Origin: an uncultured Bacteroidales bacterium
GTDB lineage: Bacteria > Bacteroidota > Bacteroidia > Bacteroidales > Muribaculaceae
Assembly (NCBI GenBank): GCA_902760865.1
Contig: CACWID010000002.1
Location: 62,001-126,000, forward strand
DNA length: 64,000 bases
Direction: 5' to 3'
Below the pieces are notes generated by a model that worked only from the letters and a program-made list of their open reading frames with translations, was not told the DNA's origin and ran no database searches. The translations under genes and the position numbers were made by a program. Shown piece by piece: positions 42,431 to 51,663 of the stretch; within the stretch, counting starts at the first letter, position 1; each line of letters starts with the position of its first letter.

Positions 42431-42508
42431 GAGACGCAAAATCTTGCGTCTCCCGAATCGGCCTTTTGGCAACGCTGACGGCAGGAGACGCAAAATTTTG
42501 TGTCTCTA
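42431..42508. repeat. Pair of GAGACGCAAAAT palindromes
   Basis: GAGACGCAA-AATC-TTGCGTCTC at 42431-42452, and a second copy (GAGACGCAAAATTTTGTGTC, then TCTAC) ending at 42508. A third copy lies at 46195-46217. Confidence 0.85.
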
Positions 42509-42583
42509 CAAATCGGAAAATTTGGCAATCAGCGCTTTACGCTAACTTCTCCGAGCAAAGGCCCATCGAACTCACGCCAATCC

Positions 42584-44455
42584 TCAACCCATCTTAGCCT
42601 CAACGGCTTCAATATTCTCCTTTACTATCAGGGTTTTCGGGTGGTCGGGGCCCAAGACGCGCTCACGGATGTCTAATGCTTTCTGATAGTATTCAAACGC
42701 CTGGGGGTAATCGCCTTGACTGGAGTAAACTAAGCCGATGTTGTTGTAAGATGTTGCGGTACTCGGATGATCTGTTCCTAACACACGCTCCTTGACAGCC
42801 AACGCCTTGGAATAGTATTCCAACGCTTGAGGGTAATCGCCTTGACTATCGTAAACACCGCCGATGTTGTTGTAATCTATTGCAGTATCTGGATGATCAG
42901 TACCCAATACACGCTCATCTATAGCCAACGCCTTGAAATAGTAATCCAACGCCTGAGGGTAATCGCCTTGATTATCGTAAACTGCGCCGATGTTGTTGTA
43001 AGATGTTGCGGTACTCGGATGATCTGTTCCTAACACACGCTCCTTGACAGCCAACGCCTTGAAATAGTAGTCCAACGCCTGAGGGTAATCGCCTTGATTA
43101 TCGTAAACTGCGCCGATGTTGTTGTAAGATGTTGCGGTACTCGGATGGTCTGCTCCTAACACACGCTCCTTGACAGCCAACGCCTTGAAATAGTATTCCA
43201 ACGCCTGGGGGTAATCGCCTTGACTGTCGTAAACTCCACCGATGTTGTTGTAAGCCGCTGCTGTATCTTCGCTCTCCGGGCCATAGATTTCCTCGGAAAG
43301 GGGGATTAGGCGGAGATAGATTTGCTTGGCTTCTTCGTAGTGGGCATAATCATTGAGAAAATTGGCATAGTCAAACAGCAGTTGGGCGTATTTCTCCTTG
43401 TCGTAGGCGCTGCGGCGGGCCCAGTCGTCGGCCTTGGCGTAGATGGTGGTGACGCTGGCGATGCGGTCAGAGATGGGGGTGTTGATGTCAGCTAGGACGG
43501 TCTTGGCCTGCAACTGGAAGGCATCGATGTCCTGATGCACAAGTTCCTGGTCTTGCTCCAAGCGCTCCATGTGGCCATCGGCCTCGCGGGCGATTTCGTC
43601 GAGCAGGGCATTGGCCCCGGCCAGGTTGCCCGCCTCGAAGGCGTCCATGGCGCGCTGCAAGGTGCCGCTGACCTTCTCCAGCAGCATGGCAGCAATGCGG
43701 CGAGCGGTGTCCAGCAGCGACGACTGGTAGGATTCGAGTTTCTCCTTTAGGGCGTTCAGTTCGTTGAGTTTCTGTTGCAACATGTCGCGCAGGGCGGTCA
43801 TCGTCGGCATCTGCTCCACGGCCTGCTGCAGCTGTTCCACCTCGCTCGTCAAGGATGCTATGCGCTCCTTCATCTCGCGGTAGTCCTCATTGTCGGCAGC
43901 AAACGGCAGCTGCGACATGCGGGCAATGGGGACGCCATCGAGCGTGACATTGTCGTTCTCGACCTTCAGGGCATCTTGACCGGCGCTCTCGGTGCGCTGC
44001 AGCCACATCACGAAGTCCAAGTGCATCTTGTCGGTCGTGGCATAGCGGCCAGAGAAGTGTTCCAGCTCATGCTCCAGGCGCTGCTTGAACTCGGTCAGTT
44101 CCGCCGTCTCTACGTCGCCGGGCTGCAGGTCACGGCAATAGATGAGGATGGTGGGCATGTCGCGACGGCTGTTCTCGCCGATGGCCACATCCAGCTCCTC
44201 GAGCGTATATTGGCCTGCACGCGTATAGAACATGGCGACAAAGATGTCGCTCTGCCTCACCTTCTCGTCATACTCGTCCTGCTTGCGCTTCCTGAAGTGG
44301 AAAGCCGCATCCAGCTCCTCCCACACATCGAGGTGGATGTGGATGCCGCGCTTCATGTAGATGTTGTCCAGCTGGCGCACCAGGTTGCCGAAGGCGATGC
44401 GCTCTTGCCTCAGTTCGTCGGACGAGGCCAGGAAAATCTTGATCGTTCTCATCAT
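42584..44455 (-). CDS. TIR-like N-terminal domain plus kinesin-light-chain-type TPR protein
   Basis: A 623-residue soluble protein. Residues about 1-165 look like a TIR-like/DUF4062-type domain: TIKIFLASSDELRQERIAF, then DIFVAMFYTRAGQYTLEELD and MPTILIYCRD. A coiled-coil-rich middle (about 200-330) contains EVEQLQQAVEQMPTMTALRD. Then come a TPR at about 350-390 and five nearly identical 42-residue TPRs (about 393-602), each with YNNIGxVYDxQGDYPQA and ERVLGxDHP. This layout (effector-like domain plus sensor repeats) is seen in bacterial conflict proteins. No NTPase or partner gene is adjacent. The defence role is inferred. Confidence 0.75.
   Translation of the reverse strand: MMRTIKIFLASSDELRQERIAFGNLVRQLDNIYMKRGIHIHLDVWEELDAAFHFRKRKQDEYDEKVRQSDIFVAMFYTRAGQYTLEELDVAIGENSRRDMPTILIYCRDLQPGDVETAELTEFKQRLEHELEHFSGRYATTDKMHLDFVMWLQRTESAGQDALKVENDNVTLDGVPIARMSQLPFAADNEDYREMKERIASLTSEVEQLQQAVEQMPTMTALRDMLQQKLNELNALKEKLESYQSSLLDTARRIAAMLLEKVSGTLQRAMDAFEAGNLAGANALLDEIAREADGHMERLEQDQELVHQDIDAFQLQAKTVLADINTPISDRIASVTTIYAKADDWARRSAYDKEKYAQLLFDYANFLNDYAHYEEAKQIYLRLIPLSEEIYGPESEDTAAAYNNIGGVYDSQGDYPQALEYYFKALAVKERVLGADHPSTATSYNNIGAVYDNQGDYPQALDYYFKALAVKERVLGTDHPSTATSYNNIGAVYDNQGDYPQALDYYFKALAIDERVLGTDHPDTAIDYNNIGGVYDSQGDYPQALEYYSKALAVKERVLGTDHPSTATSYNNIGLVYSSQGDYPQAFEYYQKALDIRERVLGPDHPKTLIVKENIEAVEAKMG
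42636..43265 (-). repeat. Five 126-bp coding repeats
   Basis: The five TPR units are nearly identical at DNA level (for example ATGTTGTTGTAAGATGTTGC recurs in three), which shows recent tandem duplication or conversion within the gene. Confidence 0.85.
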
Positions 44456-44575
44456 TGTCTACCAGGTTTTATAAAAAGTACAAGGAGCACAAGCCGTCAA
44501 TCCTGATGGTCGGATTTATCGTTTGTCCTTTTTGTATTTCTTGTTTTCATCATAAGGTTGTCGCAGGGGGGACGG

Positions 44576-45451
44576 TCAGGCGGGGAACTCGAGGAGGAAG
44601 GTGGTGTGGAAGCCGCTGCGGGGCTCGTCGAGGAGCGACATCATGCCGCCCTGGATGGTGAGCAGACGGCGGCTCAGCGACAGGCCGATGCCGTTGCCTT
44701 TGCGCTTGGTGGTGAAGAAGGGGATGAAAATCGACGAGCGGGCGTCGGGCGGTATCATCTCGCCGTCGTTGCTGATGTAGAGCAGCACCCTGCCGTCCTG
44801 GCCGCGCTCGCTGGCCATGCCCATGGTGCGCGCACCGGCCTCGATGGCGTTCTTGACAAGGTTAATGAGGATCTGGCGCAGCAGGTTGGGGTCCGTCTTG
44901 ATGATGATCTGCCCGGACAGGGTGTTCTGCCACTGCACGTCCTGGAAGAGCTGCTCCACCTCGCCGACGACGGCCGTGAGGTCCACCTGCTGGGGCACCG
45001 GTTTCTGCAGCGAGGAGTACTTGCGGTAACCGTCCACAAACGAGTTGAGGTGCACCACCGTGTTGTGGATGGCGTTGATGCCCTCTTCCAACTCAGAGTT
45101 CTTGATGGCGGGGTGATGAAGCATGGACTGCGAGATGCTGGCGATGGGCGCCGTGGCGTTCATGATCTCGTGGGTGAGCACACGGGTGAGCTTCTCCCAC
45201 GACTCCACCTCGCCCAGGTTGACCTGCTCGCGGATGTGCTCGCCCAGCTGGTTGAGCGTCTCCTGCAGGGCCTTCTCCCCGCTGAACATGTGCTTGGTGG
45301 GGAGCTGGAAGGTGAGGTCATGGTTGCGTATCGCCTCCTGCATGATGTGGGCCCGTGTCACCAGCGAGCGCTGGTGAATGGCGAACCACACCACCAACAG
45401 CAGGATGATGGCGACAGCGACGCCGATGACGGTCCACTCGATGCCTGTCAT
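44576..45451 (-). CDS. Sensor histidine kinase
   Basis: A 291-residue kinase. One N-terminal span (about 5-25) is followed by a short linker without a periplasmic sensor domain. The H-box is VLTHEIMNATAPI (His94). The N-box is NLVKNAIEA (Asn201), the D/G1 box ISNDGEMI (about 227-234), and the G2 box GNGIGLSLS (252-260). It resembles NtrY/AtoS-type kinases. The ATG overlaps the regulator's stop by 4 bp, so they are a translationally coupled pair. The signal is probably read in or near the membrane. Confidence 0.9.
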   Translation of the reverse strand: MTGIEWTVIGVAVAIILLLVVWFAIHQRSLVTRAHIMQEAIRNHDLTFQLPTKHMFSGEKALQETLNQLGEHIREQVNLGEVESWEKLTRVLTHEIMNATAPIASISQSMLHHPAIKNSELEEGINAIHNTVVHLNSFVDGYRKYSSLQKPVPQQVDLTAVVGEVEQLFQDVQWQNTLSGQIIIKTDPNLLRQILINLVKNAIEAGARTMGMASERGQDGRVLLYISNDGEMIPPDARSSIFIPFFTTKRKGNGIGLSLSRRLLTIQGGMMSLLDEPRSGFHTTFLLEFPA

Positions 45452-45975
45452 TGCAGTTTCTTCATTTTGTTATAGAGGGTCTGGCGCGTCACGCCCAGCA
45501 TCTCGGACGCCTGGGTCAAGTTGCCGTGGCAGCGGTCGATGGCACGGCGGATGTGCTCGGCCTCGACCTCATCGAGCGTCGCCACCTCGTCGGCAGCGTC
45601 GAGCACGTCCTTGAGTTTGCGCACCAGTTCCTCGTTGTCCCATGGCTTGGTGATAAAGTCGGCCGCGCCGCGCTTCAGGCCGCGCACGGCCAGCGAGACG
45701 TCGGCATAGGCGGTAATCAGCACCACCGGAATCTCGGGGTGATGCTTGCGGATGGCCTGCAGCCAGAAGAGGCCGTCCTGTCCGCTGTTGACGCCAAGGG
45801 TGAAGTTCATGTCAAGCAGGATGATGTTGATCTGTTCCTGCTCGAGCAGCGAGATGACCGAGTCGGGCGAGGTGAGGGTCATCACCTTCTCGAACGTGCC
45901 TGCGAGGCAATACTTCAAGGCGGTGAGTATCGCCTCATTGTCATCGATGACTAATGCTGTTCCGTAGTTCTGCAT
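45448..45975 (-). CDS. NtrC-type response regulator lacking the AAA+ domain
   Basis: A 175-residue regulator. The receiver domain (about 1-125) has the acidic pair Asp11/Asp12, phospho-acceptor Asp55 (LLDMNFT), Thr88 and Lys110. A Fis-type HTH (about 138-173, HGNLTQASEMLGVTRQTLYN) follows directly. The sigma-54 activator ATPase usually found between them is missing, so it cannot act as a classical sigma-54 activator. It is cotranscribed with the histidine kinase downstream. A minus-strand -7 TATATTTG (plus CAAATATA, 46045-46052) lies 70 bp upstream. Confidence 0.9.
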   Translation of the reverse strand: MQNYGTALVIDDNEAILTALKYCLAGTFEKVMTLTSPDSVISLLEQEQINIILLDMNFTLGVNSGQDGLFWLQAIRKHHPEIPVVLITAYADVSLAVRGLKRGAADFITKPWDNEELVRKLKDVLDAADEVATLDEVEAEHIRRAIDRCHGNLTQASEMLGVTRQTLYNKMKKLQ

Positions 45976-46126
45976 ATTGAGTGATTTAGGTTAAGTGTCG
46001 TCTGAACATGCGGCATCCCCGTCGCGGCAATGCCTAACAAGTCGCAAATATAACAGATTTTCCTGAATTATCACCCCCGAATCGGCAATAAATTTAAGAA
46101 AAGGCGCTAGAAACAGGAATACAAAA

Positions 46127-46178
46127 AAGACAAGAAAGACAAATCTATTGATGGCCAATTTTTTGTCTTTCTTGTCTT
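46127..46178 (-). terminator. Terminator after the first dockerin-protein gene
   Basis: AAGACAAGAAAGACAA (46127-46142) pairs with TTGTCTTTCTTGTCTT (46163-46178); read leftward it is followed by TTTTTTG. GTCTTTCTTGTCTTCAAA is shared with the terminator at 35739-35778. Confidence 0.75.
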
Positions 46179-46194
46179 CAAATCCAACCGCACC

Positions 46195-46265
46195 GGAGAC
46201 GCAAGATTTTGCGTCTCTACATAGCGGACGCTTCTCTAATCACTAATCAGCGAGCTTTGCTCGCA
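46195..46265. repeat. Palindrome plus heptamer element at a gene 3' end
   Basis: GAGACGCAAGATTTTGCGTCTC at 46196-46217, then TCTAATC-ACTAATC (46235-46248) and the hairpin GCGAGC-TTT-GCTCGC next to the dockerin gene's stop codon. Confidence 0.8.
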
Positions 46266-46266
46266 T

Positions 46267-48210
46267 CTACCTAGTGAGCAGGAAATTGACCAGGGCAGTG
46301 ACGTCGTTGATGGTGATGTGGCCGTCGCGGTTCACGTCGGCAGCCTCGGCGTTGAAGGTCACGCACGGGGTCAGTTCCCCGGTGAGCAGGTGGTTGATCA
46401 GGGCCGTCACGTCGCTGATGGATACATCGCGGTTGTTGTTGACATCGCCACGCAGCACACTGATGGGGATGACATATCCACCAAGGAAGACGTCGCTATT
46501 GTTCTTGCCGATATTGTAGGCATCGGCATAGGCAAACAGGGTGAGGGGCTGTTCTACCTCAGTGCGGGCAACGACATAGGGGTTGGGAACGTCAATGTCA
46601 TACACGCCATCACTCATCCACATGTGAATCTCAACGCCTTCCTCCTCGCTGACAGCCGTAAATGTCACCGCATCGTCGGTCAACTCGACATTAATGACGG
46701 GCATCTGGGCCTTGCCCACCAGGAATTTCCCTCCATCACCAAAGATCAACACGTTGTCGGTACAGTAGTTGGGATAATAACCTTTCTTTCCATAGAGTGT
46801 GGTTGTGCCCCATTGGAGGGTGGTACTGTTCAGAACCTGGCCGGTGTTGCCCGCCAGCAACGAGTCGCCACTTTCCGTATAGTTGTAGATGACATTTTCA
46901 TGCTGCGCGTCATAGAACAGCTCCTGACCCGGGAAGTTGACGGTGCCGTCCTCGTTGATGTACATGATGTTCATCGTTTCTCCCATATTGTACAGATTGA
47001 CGACAACAAGCGTCGAGTCATCGTGCTGGAACATATAGACCGGACTCCATGTGCCGTCACCGTCGTCGGTGAATCGGCTAGAGAATTTCGTCCTGCCGTT
47101 GCCCTGTCCCGGATTGCGCGGATCGATGGGTTTATAGCCCCTACCGCCACCATTGGGGAAGACACTGAACGAAGAGAAGTGGAAAAGAGAGTCGATACTG
47201 ATGTGCGACAAAGAATCAAGGCTTAAACCCAAAAGGCTTGTCTTCATGCCCGATCCGTCCATTCCGGCTGACCTACTGGGAGTGCGGGGGTCAATCGGTT
47301 TCTTGCCCTTGCCGTTACCATTGATGTCATAGCCACCTATCAACAGATCACCTACAAGCATAGCTGTTGAATTTACTGTATTGACTACATGCGGCAACGT
47401 TGGCCCTGACGGCGTCTCATTGACGACATACTCATGTATACCGTTAGGAACCATCATGCTGATGCCGGAGATCAATGGAGTCACATAGGCCTCTGTATCC
47501 GTGCTGGACAGTACCCAAGTACTATAAGAACGTCGATATTTTTTGGTAACCACCTCGGTGTAAACAAAGCAGCCTCCTTCGAACATGATTGAGCCGTCGG
47601 GAGAAATCTCGCCCTCAAGGGGCACGAAGTCGCTATTATCATCACTGAAGAAATCGGCCTCGGTGTACAAGACGTTGGTAGAAGTCGTAACTGTCCTGCG
47701 AGAGCCACTTATTTGATCCGTTAAGGTGTCTTCGGACAAGAAACATGACCAAATCCAGGCTTTATTGTTCTCAAGGTCCACTACTAGGGGCAACACATAC
47801 GCGCCCAAGAAAGTATCCAGGCAATATAAGGCGCTGTCTTGATCATAGAACAGCTCTCCTCCCCAACCCATGCCATAGACCGAATCGTTATAGACGGGAT
47901 AGCCGTTGTCATCAAAGCCGTTGAAGTCATACATCGAGACAGAGGTAACTCTCATTCCCAAGAAGTCCTCGACAGACAGGCGACGCGGGGCCCTGGAGGT
48001 CAGGCGATTGTCGCCGGGAGTGAGCTGCCGCTCACGCATGAACTGCTGCAGTGAGGCCGACTTCTGGGGCTTAGCAGCGGCAGGAACGACAGCAGCATGA
48101 TTACTCTTGTTCAACGCTTGTCGCGCACGGACAGCGTCAGGCCTGGTCACTCCGGCTATAGCGGACAGTGCCAGACAAGTACACATGATAGCACAAAATA
48201 AATGTTTCAT
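46267..48210 (-). CDS. Secreted protein ending in a dockerin-like module (1)
   Basis: A 647-residue exported protein with a signal peptide (about 1-19). The body is unrecognised and beta-rich. It has linkers KKPIDPRTPSRSAG and YKPIDPRNPGQGNGR, which resemble RPIDPRPIKN in the gene at 52.0 kb. The C-terminal 60 residues form a dockerin-like calcium-binding pair: GDVNNNRDVSISDVTALINH, then DVNRDGHITINDVTALVNFL. There is no type IX sorting tail after it. In Bacteroidales such modules occur on surface proteins without cellulosomes. The two related proteins flank the FtsX transporter operon, which may be meaningful. Confidence 0.8.
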   Translation of the reverse strand: MKHLFCAIMCTCLALSAIAGVTRPDAVRARQALNKSNHAAVVPAAAKPQKSASLQQFMRERQLTPGDNRLTSRAPRRLSVEDFLGMRVTSVSMYDFNGFDDNGYPVYNDSVYGMGWGGELFYDQDSALYCLDTFLGAYVLPLVVDLENNKAWIWSCFLSEDTLTDQISGSRRTVTTSTNVLYTEADFFSDDNSDFVPLEGEISPDGSIMFEGGCFVYTEVVTKKYRRSYSTWVLSSTDTEAYVTPLISGISMMVPNGIHEYVVNETPSGPTLPHVVNTVNSTAMLVGDLLIGGYDINGNGKGKKPIDPRTPSRSAGMDGSGMKTSLLGLSLDSLSHISIDSLFHFSSFSVFPNGGGRGYKPIDPRNPGQGNGRTKFSSRFTDDGDGTWSPVYMFQHDDSTLVVVNLYNMGETMNIMYINEDGTVNFPGQELFYDAQHENVIYNYTESGDSLLAGNTGQVLNSTTLQWGTTTLYGKKGYYPNYCTDNVLIFGDGGKFLVGKAQMPVINVELTDDAVTFTAVSEEEGVEIHMWMSDGVYDIDVPNPYVVARTEVEQPLTLFAYADAYNIGKNNSDVFLGGYVIPISVLRGDVNNNRDVSISDVTALINHLLTGELTPCVTFNAEAADVNRDGHITINDVTALVNFLLTR

Positions 48211-48358
48211 ACCGGTTATTTTTTTAACGTTTAGATCTAAATCATTAAGTATGTTATGATACTTTCTCCTGAGGGTTAAATCGATAAACTTTCTGAGAAG
48301 CCAAAAATCTGTTCATCCACTCCTCGAGACAGTACTAAAAAAATTTGTCCCAAATTTA

Positions 48359-48366
48359 CAAACATA
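48359..48366 (-). promoter_or_regulatory. -7 element for dockerin protein 1
   Basis: Plus-strand CAAACATA reads TATGTTTG on the minus strand. An adjacent CAAATTTA (48351-48358) also matches. The -33 element is not clear. Confidence 0.35.
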
Positions 48367-48481
48367 TTCGCGAGTTCACTGCACAGGTTAAGACTTTTAA
48401 CATTATTTAACCGAACATTCCGTCTATTTGTCGCATCTTTGCATACCGAAAAAGAATCACTGTGAACCTATTCTTGCCCTG

Positions 48482-50899
48482 ATGAGTGAGACCTTCAAGA
48501 ATATCATCTACATGGCTCGCCGCTTCAAGCTGGCGACGGCACTCAACATGATGGGCCTTGTGGTGGCCTTTGCGGCGTTCTACCTGTTCATGACCCAGAT
48601 CATCTACCAGGTCACCTACAACCGCGGCATCGAGGACTACGAGCGCTGGTACCGCCTGGAGAGCAACTTTGTCTATAACGAGTGGGAATGCAGCGATATC
48701 GTCTGCCTGCCGTTTATCGAGGCATTGCGGCAGATGCCTGAGGTCGAGAGCATGTCCATCACCAGTGCCAACAGCACCTATGAGCAGCGTTTCCGCCGTG
48801 ACGACGGCAGCGAGGTGGCCTACACCCTCACGCTGGGCAACAACACCATCGTCAGCTCGTTCGGGGGACAGGTCCTGGACGGCAGCATCGAGTGGAACGA
48901 CAGCAGCCACGAGGGCCTCATCATCCCGCGGAGCATCGCCATGGACTACTTCGGCACCGTCAATGTCCATGACTCGGTGATGACGGGCATCTATGGCGAC
49001 GAGGACTATGAGCATGTGGTGCGCGGCGTGTATGAGGATTTCCCGACCAATTCCGAGATTGAAAGCATCATCTACTCCAATCTGGTGGACACCGACACGC
49101 TCCTGCTCGATGCCTACCTCAAGTGCAATGTCAAGTTCAAGGAGGTCCCCAAGGACATGGAAGCCTATGCCGACCGCTTGAAACAAGCCATCATCAACTA
49201 CATGGACGAGGGCCTGAGGAAAAGCGGCAATGAGGAGCTAATAGCCACCGATCTGGCAGAAATCAGACTCACGGAATTCAGGTTCACGCCGCTTGAAAAC
49301 AGCTACTTCGAGCACAAGTCGTTCACCTCGGGCGACAGCGGTTACCGCACGATGGCCCATCTGCTGGAGTTTGCCTGTGTACTGGCCATCATTCTGGCAG
49401 CCATCAACTTCCTGAACTTCACACTGGCCGAGAGCCCGATGCGCATTCGCGGCCTGAACACCCGCCGCGTGCTGGGAGCACGTCGGCGCTCCATCCGTCT
49501 GGGCCTCATCGGCGAGGGCGTAGTCATCTCGTTCATCGCCTGTGTGCTGGCACTGCTGATGTGCAGCCTGCTGCAACTGTCATCGTTCATCGTCTACCTG
49601 ACCGAGGGGCATATCGCGCTGACCGCCCACCCGTGGCTGGTGCTGTTCACCCTGGCCATTGCCGCCATCGTGGGCGTCGTGGCCAGCTACTACCCCAGCG
49701 CCTTCTCGACCTCCTTCCCGCTGTCCACGACGCTGAAGGGCAACCTGGGCCTCACGCCTCGCGGTTCCCGCCTGCGCTTGGCGCTGGTGGGCCTGCAGCT
49801 GGGCATCTCCATGTTGATGGTCATCTACATCGGCATCCTGTTCAGCCAGTCCAACTACATCTTCAACTCGCCCTATGGCTATAACAAGGAAGGGCTGCTT
49901 GTTGCCAACCTGCCGAAGAACATGACCGATTATACGCCCGAAAACGACACCCTGAACCAGGTACTGTCTGCGATACCCGGCGTCAAGACGGTGGCTTTCT
50001 CTGAGGAAATGATAGGACAGACCGATGGCCACTCCAGCGTCTGGACCTCTCACAGCGACACGGTGTTCAAGTATACCGTGCTGCATGTGAGCCAGGACTA
50101 CCTGCGGGCTATGGACATCCCCATTGTGGAGGGACGCGGCTTCGAGCCCGGCGACACGGCAGCCATCATCATCAACCAGGCCACGAGACAGGAGTGGCCG
50201 TGGCTGACCTTCGGCTCGACGATTTCCACGAGCCCCTACGAGGAGGAGCCTGACAGCGCCGTGGTTATCGGTGTGTGTGACAACATACGCTTCGGCACCA
50301 CACGCATCAACAAGGACAAGCCCTTCCTTATCGTCTGCAAGGAAGGCAACCCCTATCTGTCGGCGCTCACCGTGCGGGTAGCCGCCGATGCCGACCAGGA
50401 GCAGGTCAAGCAGCAGGTCAACGATGTGCTGATGAAGAGATACGGCATCCTGTTCACGCCGGCGACCTACTTCAACGATCAGCTCCGTGACACTTACCGC
50501 AAGGAGTTCCGCTATGTGAACCAGATGGTCATCCTTGCCATCATCTGCCTCATCATCACCCTGCTGGGAGTGTTCTGCATCACCCTGTTCGAGACCGAGT
50601 ACCGGCGCAAGGAGATAGGCATCCGCAAGGTAGCCGGAGCCACTTCGGGCGAGATAGTGGGCATGTTCTGCCTGCGCTACGGCTGGCTGCTGCTTGTCAG
50701 CTTTGCCATCGCCGCGCCCCTGGCCCTCTACTTTGGCCACAAGACACTGCAATACTTCACCGAGCACACCGCCATCTCCTGGTGGTGGATTCTCCCCGCC
50801 AGCCTGCTGCTGGTGGGCGCCATCACCCTGGGCACGGTGGTGCTGATGAGCTGGCGCACGGCCCACGAGAACCCCGTGAACAGCATCAAGACCGAATAA
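48482..50899 (+). CDS. FtsX-like ABC transporter permease (MacB-type, double domain)
   Basis: An 805-residue inner-membrane protein starting MSETFKNIIYMARRFKLATA at the ATG at 48482. TM1 is at about 22-43. A large extracytoplasmic domain (about 45-280) follows, then four spans (about 285-460), a second large domain and three more spans (about 685-795): the duplicated FtsX arrangement. RRKEIGIRKVAGATSGEIV (about 715-733) is the FtsX coupling motif. It operates with the ATPase encoded 22 bp downstream. In Bacteroidales such permeases are often under an NtrC-type two-component system, and one is encoded 2.5 kb away. Confidence 0.9.
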   Translation: MSETFKNIIYMARRFKLATALNMMGLVVAFAAFYLFMTQIIYQVTYNRGIEDYERWYRLESNFVYNEWECSDIVCLPFIEALRQMPEVESMSITSANSTYEQRFRRDDGSEVAYTLTLGNNTIVSSFGGQVLDGSIEWNDSSHEGLIIPRSIAMDYFGTVNVHDSVMTGIYGDEDYEHVVRGVYEDFPTNSEIESIIYSNLVDTDTLLLDAYLKCNVKFKEVPKDMEAYADRLKQAIINYMDEGLRKSGNEELIATDLAEIRLTEFRFTPLENSYFEHKSFTSGDSGYRTMAHLLEFACVLAIILAAINFLNFTLAESPMRIRGLNTRRVLGARRRSIRLGLIGEGVVISFIACVLALLMCSLLQLSSFIVYLTEGHIALTAHPWLVLFTLAIAAIVGVVASYYPSAFSTSFPLSTTLKGNLGLTPRGSRLRLALVGLQLGISMLMVIYIGILFSQSNYIFNSPYGYNKEGLLVANLPKNMTDYTPENDTLNQVLSAIPGVKTVAFSEEMIGQTDGHSSVWTSHSDTVFKYTVLHVSQDYLRAMDIPIVEGRGFEPGDTAAIIINQATRQEWPWLTFGSTISTSPYEEEPDSAVVIGVCDNIRFGTTRINKDKPFLIVCKEGNPYLSALTVRVAADADQEQVKQQVNDVLMKRYGILFTPATYFNDQLRDTYRKEFRYVNQMVILAIICLIITLLGVFCITLFETEYRRKEIGIRKVAGATSGEIVGMFCLRYGWLLLVSFAIAAPLALYFGHKTLQYFTEHTAISWWWILPASLLLVGAITLGTVVLMSWRTAHENPVNSIKTE

Positions 50900-50921
50900 C
50901 GACCTAAAACTACCGACAAAG

Positions 50922-51596
50922 ATGATACAGATTACCAACCTCAAGAAAGTCTTTAACTATGGCGACGTCTATACGGTCGCCCTGGGCGGCATCAACCTGG
51001 CTGTGAACAAGGGAGAGTTTGTCGCCATCATGGGCCCGTCGGGCTGCGGCAAGACGACGCTGCTCAACATCATGGGCTTGCTCGACAACCCCACCGAGGG
51101 CAGCTATGAGCTCAACGGCGTGGAGGTGGCCGACATGAAGGAGAGCCGGCGCACGACGTTGCGCAAGGGGAAAATCGGTTTCATCTTCCAGAGCTTCAAC
51201 CTCATCGACGAGTTCAACGTGGAGCAGAACGTGGAGCTGCCGCTCAAGTATATGGGCATCGCCCCCGACGAGCGCCGCAAGCGCGTGACCGACGTGCTGC
51301 GCCGCCTGGGCATTTCCCACCGGGCCAAGCACTTCCCGAGCCAGCTCTCGGGAGGCCAGCAGCAGCGCGCAGCCATCGCCCGCGCCGTGGTGTGTGACCC
51401 GGAACTGATTCTTGCCGATGAGCCGACCGGTAACCTCGACAGCAAGAACGGTAAGGAGGTGATGGACCTGCTGGCACAACTCAACGATGACGGCACAACC
51501 GTCGTCATGGTCACGCACAGCCAGCGTGACGCTTCCTACGCCCACCGCATCGTCAACATGCTCGACGGTTTCCTCGTCGAGAAAACCGACCTCTAG
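50922..51596 (+). CDS. ABC transporter ATP-binding protein (LolD/MacB type)
   Basis: A 224-residue ATPase. Walker A is GPSGCGKTT (38-46). The Q-loop is [10 protein letters not shown], the signature [14 protein letters not shown], Walker [15 protein letters not shown], and the H-loop [10 protein letters not shown]. Its length and motifs place it in the LolD/FtsE/MacB group that drives FtsX-type permeases as mechanotransmitters rather than by moving substrate through a channel. Gene order permease then ATPase, with a 22-bp gap, supports a complex. No HlyD or TolC partner gene is in the window. Confidence 0.94.
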   Translation: MIQITNLKKVFNYGDVYTVALGGINLAVNKGEFVAIMGPSGCGKTTLLNIMGLLDNPTEGSYELNGVEVADMKESRRTTLRKGKIGFIFQSFNLIDEFNVEQNVELPLKYMGIAPDERRKRVTDVLRRLGISHRAKHFPSQLSGGQQQRAAIARAVVCDPELILADEPTGNLDSKNGKEVMDLLAQLNDDGTTVVMVTHSQRDASYAHRIVNMLDGFLVEKTDL

Positions 51597-51663
51597 TCAA
51601 CAGCCTTCGCTGTGCCCCGCGCTAAGATTCAAACAACTGAATAGTCTGAACTTTCTGAAGGTT

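Larger units (their letters stand above)
42100..42583. other. Repeat-rich intergenic region
   Basis: This 484-bp gap holds the -7 element of the transglutaminase gene (42126-42133), two NCGCTAAG-type octamer arrays (42203-42226 with CGCAAAG variants, 42285-42308) and two GAGACGCAAAATNTTGCGTCTC palindromes (42431-42452 and about 42485-42506). No gene was seen. Confidence 0.7.
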
